From: Croceitalea marina
Lineage (GTDB): Bacteria > Bacteroidota > Bacteroidia > Flavobacteriales > Flavobacteriaceae
Assembly (NCBI RefSeq): GCF_042684265.1
Contig: NZ_JBHULB010000013.1
Location: 1 to 64,000, forward strand
Direction of reading: 5' to 3'
Length of the DNA: 64,000 nucleotides
Shown: one piece after another, positions 52,301 through 60,814 of the stretch
Position numbering within the stretch: position 1 is the first letter of the stretch
Layout of the letters: each line of letters starts with the position of its first letter
Program-made: the position numbers and the translations under genes
The notes under the pieces: model-generated
The model's database searches: none
Told to the model about the DNA's origin: nothing
What the model saw: the letters and a program-made list of their open reading frames with translations, nothing else

Positions 52301-52553
52301 AATCGAAAAAGGGATAACATTTGCCTTTAGGAGCCTAACCGGGAAAGTTCCGAACAAAAACGAACTTTCGTTACTATTAAAATTATATAAGGAAGAATAC
52401 AATGCTTTTTCGACAGATTCGAATAGAATGCAAGGCTGGCTTAATAGTGGTGAATTCAAATTAGGACCTAATGACAACAAAGCCATGGTAGCAGCAAATG
52501 CCGTAGTAGCCAGTACCATTATGAATGCTGATGTAACCATAACAAAAAGATAG
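49344..52553 (+). CDS. PSD1-type cytochrome c lipoprotein with LamG domain
   Basis: A 1069-residue lipoprotein (lipobox LLVSC). Domains in order are planctomycete cytochrome c-like (heme motif C-F-A-C-H near residue 52); DUF1549/PSCyt2 (~162-370, DVARYADTHGY and CARCHDHKYDPI, a second C-x-x-C-H); LamG concanavalin-like (~475-650); and DUF1553/PSD1 (~750-1045, LTSRVAVNRIWQHFFGTG, RQETNTPLQALVLLNDP). Such proteins are paired with DUF1501 proteins in Planctomycetes and some Bacteroidota. A periplasmic redox role on glycans, passing electrons via heme, is a reasonable inference. It starts the module that runs to 56573. Confidence 0.88.
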   Translation: MLKRSAILVGFLTIGLLVSCGPELPEYVAVEYEKLLEQVDFNQDVKPILSDKCFACHGPDKAKISAGLQLHEAEAAYAELIESPGKVAIKPGNLKKSEVYHRILSEDPDYIMPSPESHLSLTAREKAILIKWIDEGAEYKKHWAFQSIQKTKIPQINEGKGLVQNHIDNFILSKLHTKGLSYSKEADKEILLRRLSFDLTGLPPTIEEIDAFIADKSVDAYEKQVDRFLESQAYGEQMALGWMDVARYADTHGYSVDRYRDMSPYKDWVIEAFNTNMPYDQFVTWQLAGDLMENPTRNMKLATAFNRIHPQNMEGGIVNEEFLVEYAVDRASTSGQALMGLTVACARCHDHKYDPISHKNFYEMTSFFNNINEAGQISWNDAMPSPTMLWTSKEEEQMLDYMSKLLKGAENSLEKTSKELIPAAEAYVLNKNYENSSLSKKGLIASYNLNTKSLVNQINPSQKATIKREYTENQPINLVEGIQGKGLLFDGDAWLDLKGLGAFGRHQAFTVGVWAKIPEETTDGNIFHKGDGAILHAWRGFHLKVVANKLELVMAHTGPDNAIKELTLKEIPKNKWTHFALSYDGSSKASGLKVFVNGEEWKTEVLNDNLFKNILFGRAQEPGIQFGARLRGKGISGGIIDDITIYERQLSAIEHLQLAKNKKAELILNKSHKDLEEDEKKMLKAHFIVSSQNYNTHFAKLTKTRKAFADSIETIKEVMIMKEDKAVQAFVLDRGVYDAKTDSVFPNTPEFLPPMPKGSPKNRLGFAKWLFSPDHPLTSRVAVNRIWQHFFGTGIVKTSEDFGNQGELPSHPKLLDYLSLYFMENEWDIKKLNKLIVMSKAYRQHSHTPLELMELDPENRLLARGPSRRMTGEMLRDNALKASGLLNEEIGGESVKPYQPTGLWKVNGAEYQQDSGEKLYRRSMYTIWKRSVPNPTLATFDAPTRNVCTIRRQETNTPLQALVLLNDPTYIECARVLGKKMSDIDEIEKGITFAFRSLTGKVPNKNELSLLLKLYKEEYNAFSTDSNRMQGWLNSGEFKLGPNDNKAMVAANAVVASTIMNADVTITKR

Positions 52554-52558
52554 TAATT

Positions 52559-54064
52559 ATGTGCAATCGTCATGATAAGCTAAGGTCTGATAACAAAGAC
52601 CTACAAAAAGTAGAAAAACAGTTTGATCGTCGTGAATTTCTCACCAAAACCTCATTAGGTATTGGCGCTTTAGCATTCAGTTCTTTATTAAATTCCGACA
52701 AAGCCTGGTCTAACGTAAAAAATAATATCAAGCCCAACCTGGGCGAACTTGGCGACATCAATAATGTATTGCCACATCATCTTCCGAAAGCCAAACGGTG
52801 TATTTACCTTTTTCAGAGTGGTGGGCCTTCACAACTAGAACTTTTTGATTACAAACCAAAATTAAAGGGCCTTTTTGGCCAAGATTTACCTGAATCTGTA
52901 CGAGCTGGTCAGCGTCTAACGGGAATGAGTGCAGATCAAACAAGTTTTCCCATTGCGGCATCTACCATAAACTTTAATCAATATGGAGAATCTAGAGCTT
53001 GGGTAAGTGATGCAATGCCTTACCTCTCTGAAGTGGTCGATGATATTTGTTTTATTAAATCGATGCAGACCGATGCCATAAATCACGATCCTGCTATTAC
53101 CTTTTTTCAAACTGGAAGCCAACAACCAGGTCGCCCATCAATAGGTTCTTGGATAAGTTATGGATTAGGTTCGGACAATGATAACTTACCGACCTTTATT
53201 ACCCTAGTATCTAAAAACGGTGGCGGGCAACCTTTGTATGCCCGACTATGGGGCAATGGTTTTTTACCAACAGAACACCAAGGTGTGCAGTTCAGAAGTG
53301 GCAAAGACCCTGTACTTTATCTTTCCGACCCAGAGAATTATGATGGTCATGACAGAAGGCATATGCTTGACTATCTCAGTAAGCTAAATAAAATTCAAAA
53401 TGATGCTTATGGAGACCCCGAGATAAATGCACGTATGGCACAATATGAAATGGCATTTAAAATGCAGACTTCAGTCCCCGAAGTCACTGATATGAGCGAT
53501 GAACCTGAGTATATTTTCGATATGTACGGTGAGGACAGTAGGGACCCTGGCACTTATGCCGCCAATTGCCTTTTAGGCAGAAAGCTTTTGGAGAAAGACG
53601 TGAAGTTTGTTCAGCTATATCATCAAGGATGGGATCAACATTTAGGTTGCCCCGGAGGGGTGAAAATGAATGCTAAAAAAACGGATCAAGCCAATGCGGC
53701 CCTAATTAAAGATTTGAAACAACGGGGTATGTTTGAAGACACCCTGATTATTTGGGGAGGAGAATTCGGTCGTACGGTCTATTCACAGGGTAAACTGACG
53801 GCCACGGATTATGGTCGTGACCACCACCCAAAGGCATTCACCATGTTCATGGCCGGAGCAGGTGTCAAACCGGGCATAACCTATGGAGAGACAGATGACT
53901 TTAGTTACAATGTAGTAAAAGACCCTGTTCATACGCATGACTTTCAAGCTACTTTATTACACTTGTTCGGTATTGACCATGAACGTCTTACCTATAAACA
54001 CCAAGGACGTCGTTTTAGGCTCACCGATGTGCATGGACACGTAGTTAAAGACATCTTAAGCTAA
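52559..54064 (+). CDS. DUF1501 family protein with Tat-like signal
   Basis: A 501-residue protein with R-R-E-F-L-T-K-T-S-L-G-I-G-A-L-A near residue 24, a twin-arginine export signal, so it is probably folded with a cofactor before export. The DUF1501 domain shows CIYLFQSGGPSQLELFDYKP, INHDPAITFFQTG, FVQLYHQGWDQH and IIWGGEFGRT, an alkaline-phosphatase-superfamily-like pattern. It follows the PSD1 gene by five bases. The two families nearly always occur together. The reaction is unknown. Confidence 0.88.
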   Translation: MCNRHDKLRSDNKDLQKVEKQFDRREFLTKTSLGIGALAFSSLLNSDKAWSNVKNNIKPNLGELGDINNVLPHHLPKAKRCIYLFQSGGPSQLELFDYKPKLKGLFGQDLPESVRAGQRLTGMSADQTSFPIAASTINFNQYGESRAWVSDAMPYLSEVVDDICFIKSMQTDAINHDPAITFFQTGSQQPGRPSIGSWISYGLGSDNDNLPTFITLVSKNGGGQPLYARLWGNGFLPTEHQGVQFRSGKDPVLYLSDPENYDGHDRRHMLDYLSKLNKIQNDAYGDPEINARMAQYEMAFKMQTSVPEVTDMSDEPEYIFDMYGEDSRDPGTYAANCLLGRKLLEKDVKFVQLYHQGWDQHLGCPGGVKMNAKKTDQANAALIKDLKQRGMFEDTLIIWGGEFGRTVYSQGKLTATDYGRDHHPKAFTMFMAGAGVKPGITYGETDDFSYNVVKDPVHTHDFQATLLHLFGIDHERLTYKHQGRRFRLTDVHGHVVKDILS

Positions 54065-54080
54065 CTATTAAAAACATCTT

Positions 54081-55190
54081 ATGATCTCAAGAAGAAAATT
54101 CATAAAAAATACTGCCATTGCAACAGGTGGACTAGCGTCGTCACCTTCTTGGGGCTTTCCATTACTAAATAAAAAATCTTTGGAAGAAGACAAAATTATT
54201 GGCCATGGTGATTTTCGCTACAAAGTAAAGCGAGACTGGGCCAAGGTGAGCATCGGGCATAATCCTATTTTTAATTGCCACGAAATGCAAATGGACTCTA
54301 AAGGAAGGTTGTTGATGCTAGGGGACCATACCGATAACAATATGCTGGTCTTTGATAAATCGGGAAAACTCTTGGATGCTTGGGGCACTCGTTACCCTGG
54401 GGGGCATGGTCTAACGCTAAACGATGAGGGAGGTGAAGACATTCTATATATCGTGGATTGCGGATGGATGCAAGATCGAAACGGTAAATGGCACAAACAG
54501 GCCGGAACTGTGCACAAAACTACAATCGATGGAAAATTGATATTCTCTTTTCCTGACCCTAGAACCATAGGAGTCTACGATGAGGACATGGAATATATGC
54601 CAACGGAAACCTGTGTGTCCGCAAATGGCGATGTATATATCGCCGATGGATACGGTTCCGATTATATCCTTCAGTTTAACCACAAAGGAGAATTTATACG
54701 CAAGTTCGGTGGTCATCATAATACGAATGAAACCCATAATCTAAAAAATGCCCATGGTGTTGCCATCGACTACCGCGATAAAGACAACCCATTGTTGGTA
54801 TGTACTTCACGAAACGAACATGCATTTAAATGGTTTACCTTACATGGAGCGTATGTAAAAACAGTTGAATTGCCAGGGGCTTTTGTTTGCCGACCTGTTA
54901 TGGACGATAACAATATTTACGCAGGTGTATGTTGGTCAACAACCCGCGAAGGAAAAGGTTGGGTAAAAGATACCGGTTTCGTTACCATTTTGGACGAAAA
55001 AAATAAGGTGGTTTCCAATCCTGGTGGTGAAGCTCCCGTTTATAAAAATGGTGAGTTACAACAGCTTTATCAAGCAGCAAACCCAACTTTTAACCATGGC
55101 CATGATGTGTTCGTTGATGAAGATAAAAATCTTTATGTCTGTCAATGGAATGCCAACCACACCCCACCTATAAAACTAGAGCGCGTTTAA
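54081..55190 (+). CDS. Tat-exported six-bladed beta-propeller protein
   Basis: A 369-residue protein. MISRRKFIKNTAIATGGLA is a twin-arginine signal. The mature part is an NHL-type propeller (MQMDSKGRLLMLGDHTDNNMLVFDKSGKLLDAWG, NGDVYIADGYGSDYILQFNHKGEFIRKFGG, DVFVDEDKNLYVCQWN). Conserved His residues (GHNPIFNCHEMQ, GHDVFVDE) suggest metal or ligand binding in the centre, as in peptidyl-glycine lyase-type propellers. It sits 16 bp after the DUF1501 gene in the same operon. The substrate is unknown. Confidence 0.8.
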   Translation: MISRRKFIKNTAIATGGLASSPSWGFPLLNKKSLEEDKIIGHGDFRYKVKRDWAKVSIGHNPIFNCHEMQMDSKGRLLMLGDHTDNNMLVFDKSGKLLDAWGTRYPGGHGLTLNDEGGEDILYIVDCGWMQDRNGKWHKQAGTVHKTTIDGKLIFSFPDPRTIGVYDEDMEYMPTETCVSANGDVYIADGYGSDYILQFNHKGEFIRKFGGHHNTNETHNLKNAHGVAIDYRDKDNPLLVCTSRNEHAFKWFTLHGAYVKTVELPGAFVCRPVMDDNNIYAGVCWSTTREGKGWVKDTGFVTILDEKNKVVSNPGGEAPVYKNGELQQLYQAANPTFNHGHDVFVDEDKNLYVCQWNANHTPPIKLERV

Positions 55191-55199
55191 ACCAAGTAT

Positions 55200-56573
55200 A
55201 TGCAAGAAACACCGGATATTCTTCTATTTCTAGGCAGGTTTCATCCCTTGATCGTTCATTTACCGATTGGCTTTTTGCTAATGGCCTTTCTATTAAAGCT
55301 CTTTAGCCTCAGAAAAAATCATGAAAAACTAAAATTTGCCTTACCCTTTACTTTGTTTCTAGGGGCTATAAGTGCACTTTTCGCTTGCATACTTGGGTAT
55401 TTATTATCATTTAGTGGCGATTACGCAGAAGATGCCCTAGATACCCATTTCTGGTTTGGCATTGCCACAACCCTTGCTGCATTTTTAGCATGGGCGCTAA
55501 GCGCTAAAAAAATAAAACTGACCAAATTACAAAATGGCAAATCAGTTCTTACAGTATTACTATTTACTGTAGTACTTCTTACCGCTACAGGGCATTACGG
55601 GGGGAATCTAACACATGGATCTGATTATTTAACGACCTATTTTCCTTTTGGAAAGAAAAAAAACACCTTATTACCAGCGCCAAATTCCGTTCAAGAAGCA
55701 CAGGTTTATGGACATTTAGTTGCTCCGATTCTAGAAAATAAGTGCCTGAGTTGTCATAATTCAACAAAGAAAAAAGGAGGACTGTCATTTGAGAGCTCTG
55801 AAGCTATGAACAAGGGAGGGAAAACTGGCCCCGTGCTTATAGCAGGAGATACTACAAAATCTCAAATCATCGAGCGGGTAACCATGAATCCAAAAGATGA
55901 GAAATTCATGCCACCAGAAGGCAAAACCCCGTTGGATCAAGACGAAATTACCCTTCTTAAATTTTGGATTGCACAAGGCAATGGAAGTTTTGATACCATT
56001 TTAAATGCTGTTAATCCTTCTGAAGAAATTGAGCGTATAGCAGCAAAGCTCTTGGGTATAAATAGTGTCGAAAGTGACACCAAAGAGTTATTCCCAAAAG
56101 TTCCAGAGGTCTCAAATTCGATATTGAACGAATTAAGACTATCAGGATTTAAAATACGTGAGTTGATCTCAAAAAGTAATCTGTTCGATATATCGCTACC
56201 TGCTGGCTATTTGAAATCTGAAGAAGAAACTACTGTATTACTTCAAAAACTGAATGCTTTAAAGCAGAATATTCTTTGGTTATCACTACCAGAAAATAGT
56301 ATTAATGACAATCATCTAGAAATGATCGGAGCCTTTAAAAACCTTAAAAGATTGCGTCTAGAAAAAAATAAAATTACCGACACCGGAATATCACATCTTA
56401 TAAATCTTGAGAACCTAGAAGTCTTGAACCTATATCAAACCCAAGTTAGCCCATCAGCCATAGAGAAACTATTAAAAATTCCGTCTTTAAAAAAAGTTTA
56501 CATCTGGGAAACTTCAATAAGTAAAAAAGATGTAGATGTTTTAGACAAAGACACCCTTGAATTTATTTTATGA
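55200..56573 (+). CDS. DUF2231-cytochrome c-LRR membrane protein
   Basis: A 457-residue protein with three parts. Residues ~10-140 hold four hydrophobic helices of DUF2231 type (FHPLIVHLPIGFLLMAFLLKL). Residues ~175-265 are a planctomycete-type cytochrome c domain with C-L-S-C-H near residue 182 and a distal Met in EKFMPPEGKTPL. Residues ~330-455 form leucine-rich repeats (LKRLRLEKNKITDTGISHLINLENLEVLNLYQTQVS). It looks like the membrane electron acceptor of the PSD1/DUF1501 module. It starts ten bases after the propeller gene. Confidence 0.82.
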   Translation: MQETPDILLFLGRFHPLIVHLPIGFLLMAFLLKLFSLRKNHEKLKFALPFTLFLGAISALFACILGYLLSFSGDYAEDALDTHFWFGIATTLAAFLAWALSAKKIKLTKLQNGKSVLTVLLFTVVLLTATGHYGGNLTHGSDYLTTYFPFGKKKNTLLPAPNSVQEAQVYGHLVAPILENKCLSCHNSTKKKGGLSFESSEAMNKGGKTGPVLIAGDTTKSQIIERVTMNPKDEKFMPPEGKTPLDQDEITLLKFWIAQGNGSFDTILNAVNPSEEIERIAAKLLGINSVESDTKELFPKVPEVSNSILNELRLSGFKIRELISKSNLFDISLPAGYLKSEEETTVLLQKLNALKQNILWLSLPENSINDNHLEMIGAFKNLKRLRLEKNKITDTGISHLINLENLEVLNLYQTQVSPSAIEKLLKIPSLKKVYIWETSISKKDVDVLDKDTLEFIL

Positions 56574-56576
56574 CCT

Positions 56577-57380
56577 ATGCACAGGCGACAATTCTTGATT
56601 AAAATTAGTATTTCTGCAAGCTTGATTTTAAGTTCATTGGAGCTCTTTTTAAGCTGCAATTCTAAAACAAATTTCCCCTTTAAAAAGGGTTCGCGCATCG
56701 GTTTCTTCGGAGACAGTATTACCTATGCCGACCACAATGGTTATGTAGAGCTTTTACAAGAATATTTTAAAAAAAACTATCCAGATTATGTATTAGAACT
56801 GGTTAATCTGGGAAAGAATAGCGAAACCATAACCGGCTTAACGGAAAGCGAACATCCTGGTCCGCGCCCATTTTTATTTGACCGCTTAGACCATGAGCTT
56901 GAAGCTCATTCATTGAACGTCGCTTTTTTTTGCTACGGAATTAATTGCGGTATTTACCAGCCTCCTTCAGAAATGATTTTTGAAAAGTATAGAACTGGGC
57001 TTCAACTCTTTTTAAATAAAGCCCATGAAAAAAATATTGGCGTTTACCTCATAGGCCCTCCTCCTCTTCTACTTCGAAGTCTTTCAAATAACAAAAATTT
57101 TGGCCCTTATAACTGGCAAAATCCTTATCCGAACTATGAAGAAGAGGTACTTTCAGAGTTTAGAAAGATTCTTTTCAATTTTAAACATCCAGCAATCCTT
57201 AAAAAAATAAACATTCACAACACTTTAGCTAAGGCTAGCACAAAAGCGTATGGCACCGACCCCATACATCCTAACGCCATAGGCCATAAAATCATTTTTG
57301 AAGAAGTCATAAAAGCCTTAGGGCTTAAAAAATTACTAAAAATCGCCAGTACCATATTGATCATATGTGCTATTCTTTAA
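56577..57380 (+). CDS. SGNH/GDSL hydrolase
   Basis: A 267-residue protein with an export signal (MHRRQFLIKISISASLILSS) and a possible lipobox LSC. The catalytic G-D-S-I is near residue 45. Block III is Y-G-I-N-C-G, with Cys where Asp is usual, and the final block is D-P-I-H-P-N, giving the Asp-x-x-His pair. Such esterases in glycan loci usually remove acetyl or other acyl groups from sugars. It starts three bases after the previous stop. Key residues are intact apart from the N-C-G variation. Confidence 0.82.
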   Translation: MHRRQFLIKISISASLILSSLELFLSCNSKTNFPFKKGSRIGFFGDSITYADHNGYVELLQEYFKKNYPDYVLELVNLGKNSETITGLTESEHPGPRPFLFDRLDHELEAHSLNVAFFCYGINCGIYQPPSEMIFEKYRTGLQLFLNKAHEKNIGVYLIGPPPLLLRSLSNNKNFGPYNWQNPYPNYEEEVLSEFRKILFNFKHPAILKKINIHNTLAKASTKAYGTDPIHPNAIGHKIIFEEVIKALGLKKLLKIASTILIICAIL

Positions 57381-57425
57381 AACAAGGCTTCAAAAAATTC
57401 ACTGTGCCTTAAAGATATTTACAAT

Positions 57426-59108
57426 ATGTTATATTTTGAATGGAACAGACCGGTTATTCTAGCGCTATGCATTATCCTTTTTGGATGTAAAAAGCGGGAT
57501 AAAGAAATTGTAGATGATAGACCAAATATCATCTACATCATGGCAGATGACCACACAAGTCAGGCCTTCGGTATTTATAACAGTAGATTGGCCTCACTGA
57601 ACCCTACCCCTACTTTAGATAAATTGGCCCGAGAAGGTGTAATTTTCGACAATGCTTTTGTAAATAACTCCATATGTGTGCCAAGTCGCGCTGCAATAAT
57701 AACAGGGCAACGTGCACAAACTAATGGCGTGCTAGACTTGGAAGGCTCAATTCCTCCTGAAAAACAATATTTACCCCTTGAAATCAAAAAATTAGGCTAC
57801 CAAACCGCTATTATAGGCAAATGGCATCTGCATGAAGAGCCTGCGGCATTTGACTACTATCAGGTGCTACCATCACAGGGGAGTTACTTTAACCCAGAAT
57901 TTCGTGTCCGTGGTGAACAACCTTGGCCACAAAACGCAGTACAGACCAAAGGCCATTCTTCAGATAAGATAACCGATATAACTCTTGATTGGCTAAAAAA
58001 CAAGAGGGACAAGGGCAAGCCCTTTTTTCTAATGCACCATTTTAAAGCACCACATGATGATTTTGAATATGCCCCTAGGTATGAAGAATATTTAAACGAC
58101 ACTTTTATTCCGGAACCTGAAAGTCTGTATGACAATAAAAACAATGGTTCAGTGGCCACAAGAGGAATAAATGACTCCTTGAGCCGGGTCATTGGGTCTT
58201 CTGTTTCTCATCGCAATCTAATTCGAAATCAGGCTATGAATATTTATAAAGAGGATACCACCCTTTATCGTAAATATCGCGATGCCTCTTCGATTCAATC
58301 GAATGAAATGATCGCATGGAAAATGGATTCAGAAGAAAAGGCGTATACCAGTAAAACCTACCAAGATTATCTAAAAAAATATTTGCGCTGTGTAAAAGGT
58401 GTTGATGACAATGTTAAGAGATTATTAGATTATCTAGAAGCAGAAAACATGATGGAAAATACCATCATAATATATACCTCTGACCAAGGCTTTATGCTTG
58501 GGGAACATGACTATATCGATAAACGTTGGATGTACGAAGAGTCTATGCGTATGCCTTTCTTTATACGATGTCCTAAAAAAATAAAATCTGGAATTCGAAC
58601 CGACGCGATTATAAACAATACAGATTTCGCCCCCACCCTAATTGAGCTTGCAGGAGGAAAAACTCCAGATTACATGCAAGGGAAGAGCTTTAAAACCATT
58701 TTAGAGACGGGCCAAGAGCCAGAAAACTGGCAGAAATCTACTTATTACAGGTATTGGATGCATTTAGCCCACAGGCATCAAAACCCTGCTCATTTTGGTT
58801 TGAGAACAAAAGATTACAAGCTCATTTTTTATTACGGAAAATACTGGGTCGATACGGACAACCCCAACGCCATATGGAATGAAAAAAGTTGGGGAAACGA
58901 TTTTACCAAACACACGCCACCAGCCTGGGAGTTTTATGACCTAAAGAAAGACCCAAAAGAAATGAACAATGCCTATAATGATCCTACACATGCTTCAATT
59001 ATAAAAAATCTAAAAAAAGAGCTTAAAACACAAAGGGAGCACTTAAATGAAACAGATAAAAACTACCCCCATATTCAAAAAGTTATTGATGAACATTGGA
59101 ATGATTAA
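57426..59108 (+). CDS. S1-family sulfatase (CVPSR)
   Basis: A 560-residue sulfatase with signal sequence/lipobox LFGC, metal motif M-A-D-D-H-T, active-site C-V-P-S-R near residue 84, G-K-W-H-L-H-E and T-S-D-Q-G. The C-terminal part (TKDYKLIFYYGKYW, DLKKDPKEMNNAYND) is typical for sulfatases that act on algal glycans. It needs formylglycine formation from the motif Cys; the FGE-type protein at 29635 is a candidate. It overlaps the next sulfatase by eight bases with the start chosen here. Confidence 0.92.
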   Translation: MLYFEWNRPVILALCIILFGCKKRDKEIVDDRPNIIYIMADDHTSQAFGIYNSRLASLNPTPTLDKLAREGVIFDNAFVNNSICVPSRAAIITGQRAQTNGVLDLEGSIPPEKQYLPLEIKKLGYQTAIIGKWHLHEEPAAFDYYQVLPSQGSYFNPEFRVRGEQPWPQNAVQTKGHSSDKITDITLDWLKNKRDKGKPFFLMHHFKAPHDDFEYAPRYEEYLNDTFIPEPESLYDNKNNGSVATRGINDSLSRVIGSSVSHRNLIRNQAMNIYKEDTTLYRKYRDASSIQSNEMIAWKMDSEEKAYTSKTYQDYLKKYLRCVKGVDDNVKRLLDYLEAENMMENTIIIYTSDQGFMLGEHDYIDKRWMYEESMRMPFFIRCPKKIKSGIRTDAIINNTDFAPTLIELAGGKTPDYMQGKSFKTILETGQEPENWQKSTYYRYWMHLAHRHQNPAHFGLRTKDYKLIFYYGKYWVDTDNPNAIWNEKSWGNDFTKHTPPAWEFYDLKKDPKEMNNAYNDPTHASIIKNLKKELKTQREHLNETDKNYPHIQKVIDEHWND

Positions 59109-60780
59109 ATACCGACACTTTAGAAATGTATTACCACTGCTTTTTTATCTTCTTGGCATAGTATACCTCGAAGCCCAAGAACGACCTAATTTTGTCTTTA
59201 TCCTAACGGATGACCAGCAATATGGATTGATGGGATGTACGGGTAATGCTATCGTTCAAACTCCTAATTTAGACAAGCTGGCAAGTGATGGTGTACTTTT
59301 TACCAATGCACATATTACCAGTGCAATTTGTACCCCCAGCAGAGCCAGTATTCTTACAAGTCAATTTGAACGAAAGCACCAAATAAATTTTAATTCAGGA
59401 ACAAGTATGCCCAAGGAAGTTTGGGAAACAACCTACCCTATGCTTATGCGTAATAGTGGTTATTATACTGGTTGGATCGGTAAAAACCATGTACCTATTG
59501 GAGAAGGAGGCTATCGCAGTGGTTTAATGGAGCAAAGCTTTGATTACTGGTATGCAGGTCACGGTCATCTTCGTTTTTATCCAAAAGAAGTCCATAAAAT
59601 ATTTAAGCAGGCAAAGAACGATACACAGGCAGAGATTATAGGTGAAGGAATCGAAGATTTCTTATCTAACGAACAAAAATTGGAAGGTGTTGTTAAATTT
59701 ATGGAACAGCGACCAAAACAAAAACCGTTTGTTTTATCTATTTCATTTAACCTGCCGCATGGCGCTGGAACTTCTACCATGCAAATGAAAGAAACAGATG
59801 ATAGTATTTATAAAACGCTTTACAGGGATAAAACCATTCCCCTACCTAAAAACTACATCGCCAAGGCAAATATTAAGACACCGAAGCTCCCGAAAGAGAT
59901 ACACCATGCCGATGATAGGCAACAAGGATACAACTATGTTGATACGCCAACAGGTTATAGAGAAAGATATACAAGACAACTACAAGCTATGACAGGTATC
60001 GATAGAATTGTAGGACGGTTAAGACAGCTATTGAAAGCACATAATCTAGAAAAAAATACCATTATTATTTTCACTTCAGACCATGGTCTTTTTATGGGTC
60101 AATTTGGTCTTGGTGGTAAAGCGTTATGCTATGAGATTACCACTCACGTACCCTTAATCATCTTTGACCCAAAGCTCAAAAAATCAAATCGTGGTAGAAC
60201 TTCCAATGCCTTGGTACAAAGTATTGACTTGGCGCCTACCCTTTTAAGCAAAAGCGGTATCGACATCCCTCAAAGTTATCAAGGGCATGATCTGTCTCCA
60301 CTCTTAAAAGGCAAACAAAATGCTGTTAGGGAGTATCTTTACACAGAAAACCTTTGGTCTACACACTTTGGTAACCCCAGATGTGAGTCCGTTCAAAATA
60401 AGAAGTGGAAGTACATACGGTACTACAAGAATGAAAACTTCTCTGCCCAAGAGAAAATTAAAACGGCAGAACAAATCGGAATTCCAACAAGTAGTATGCT
60501 CTATAAAGTACATGACCCTGATATCGCAATATATCGCTCATACATAAACGGGCCATTGCAGGGCGAAATTCCAGCATATGAGGAACTATACAATCTCAAA
60601 ACTGACCCAGACGAAACTACCAATTTAGCCATGACCGAAGCGAACAGGTCAGTTTTACAAAAAATGAGAGCTGTATGGAAGAAGGAAATCTTATATGCAA
60701 AAGGTAAAGATCTACCTCAAGTTTTACGCTATACAAGTGACAGTGAAGCCGAGAGGGCTATTCTAATAGAACCTAAATAG
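59101..60780 (+). CDS. S1-family sulfatase (CTPSR)
   Basis: A protein of about 559 residues. The metal motif is T-D-D-Q-Q-Y-G-L-M-G, the active site C-T-P-S-R near residue 77, followed by GWIGKNHVPIG and T-S-D-H-G-L. The frame is open from 59047, but starting at 59101 gives a clean signal peptide (MIKYRHFRNVLPLLFYLLG, cleaved near EAQ) and a normal 8-base overlap; 59089 is also possible. It is the fourth sulfatase of the locus. It is tail to tail with the GH2 gene, with 34 bp between. Confidence 0.9.
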   Translation: MIKYRHFRNVLPLLFYLLGIVYLEAQERPNFVFILTDDQQYGLMGCTGNAIVQTPNLDKLASDGVLFTNAHITSAICTPSRASILTSQFERKHQINFNSGTSMPKEVWETTYPMLMRNSGYYTGWIGKNHVPIGEGGYRSGLMEQSFDYWYAGHGHLRFYPKEVHKIFKQAKNDTQAEIIGEGIEDFLSNEQKLEGVVKFMEQRPKQKPFVLSISFNLPHGAGTSTMQMKETDDSIYKTLYRDKTIPLPKNYIAKANIKTPKLPKEIHHADDRQQGYNYVDTPTGYRERYTRQLQAMTGIDRIVGRLRQLLKAHNLEKNTIIIFTSDHGLFMGQFGLGGKALCYEITTHVPLIIFDPKLKKSNRGRTSNALVQSIDLAPTLLSKSGIDIPQSYQGHDLSPLLKGKQNAVREYLYTENLWSTHFGNPRCESVQNKKWKYIRYYKNENFSAQEKIKTAEQIGIPTSSMLYKVHDPDIAIYRSYINGPLQGEIPAYEELYNLKTDPDETTNLAMTEANRSVLQKMRAVWKKEILYAKGKDLPQVLRYTSDSEAERAILIEPK

Positions 60781-60814
60781 TTACAAAAAAAATAGCCACT
60801 TCATAGCTCAGATA

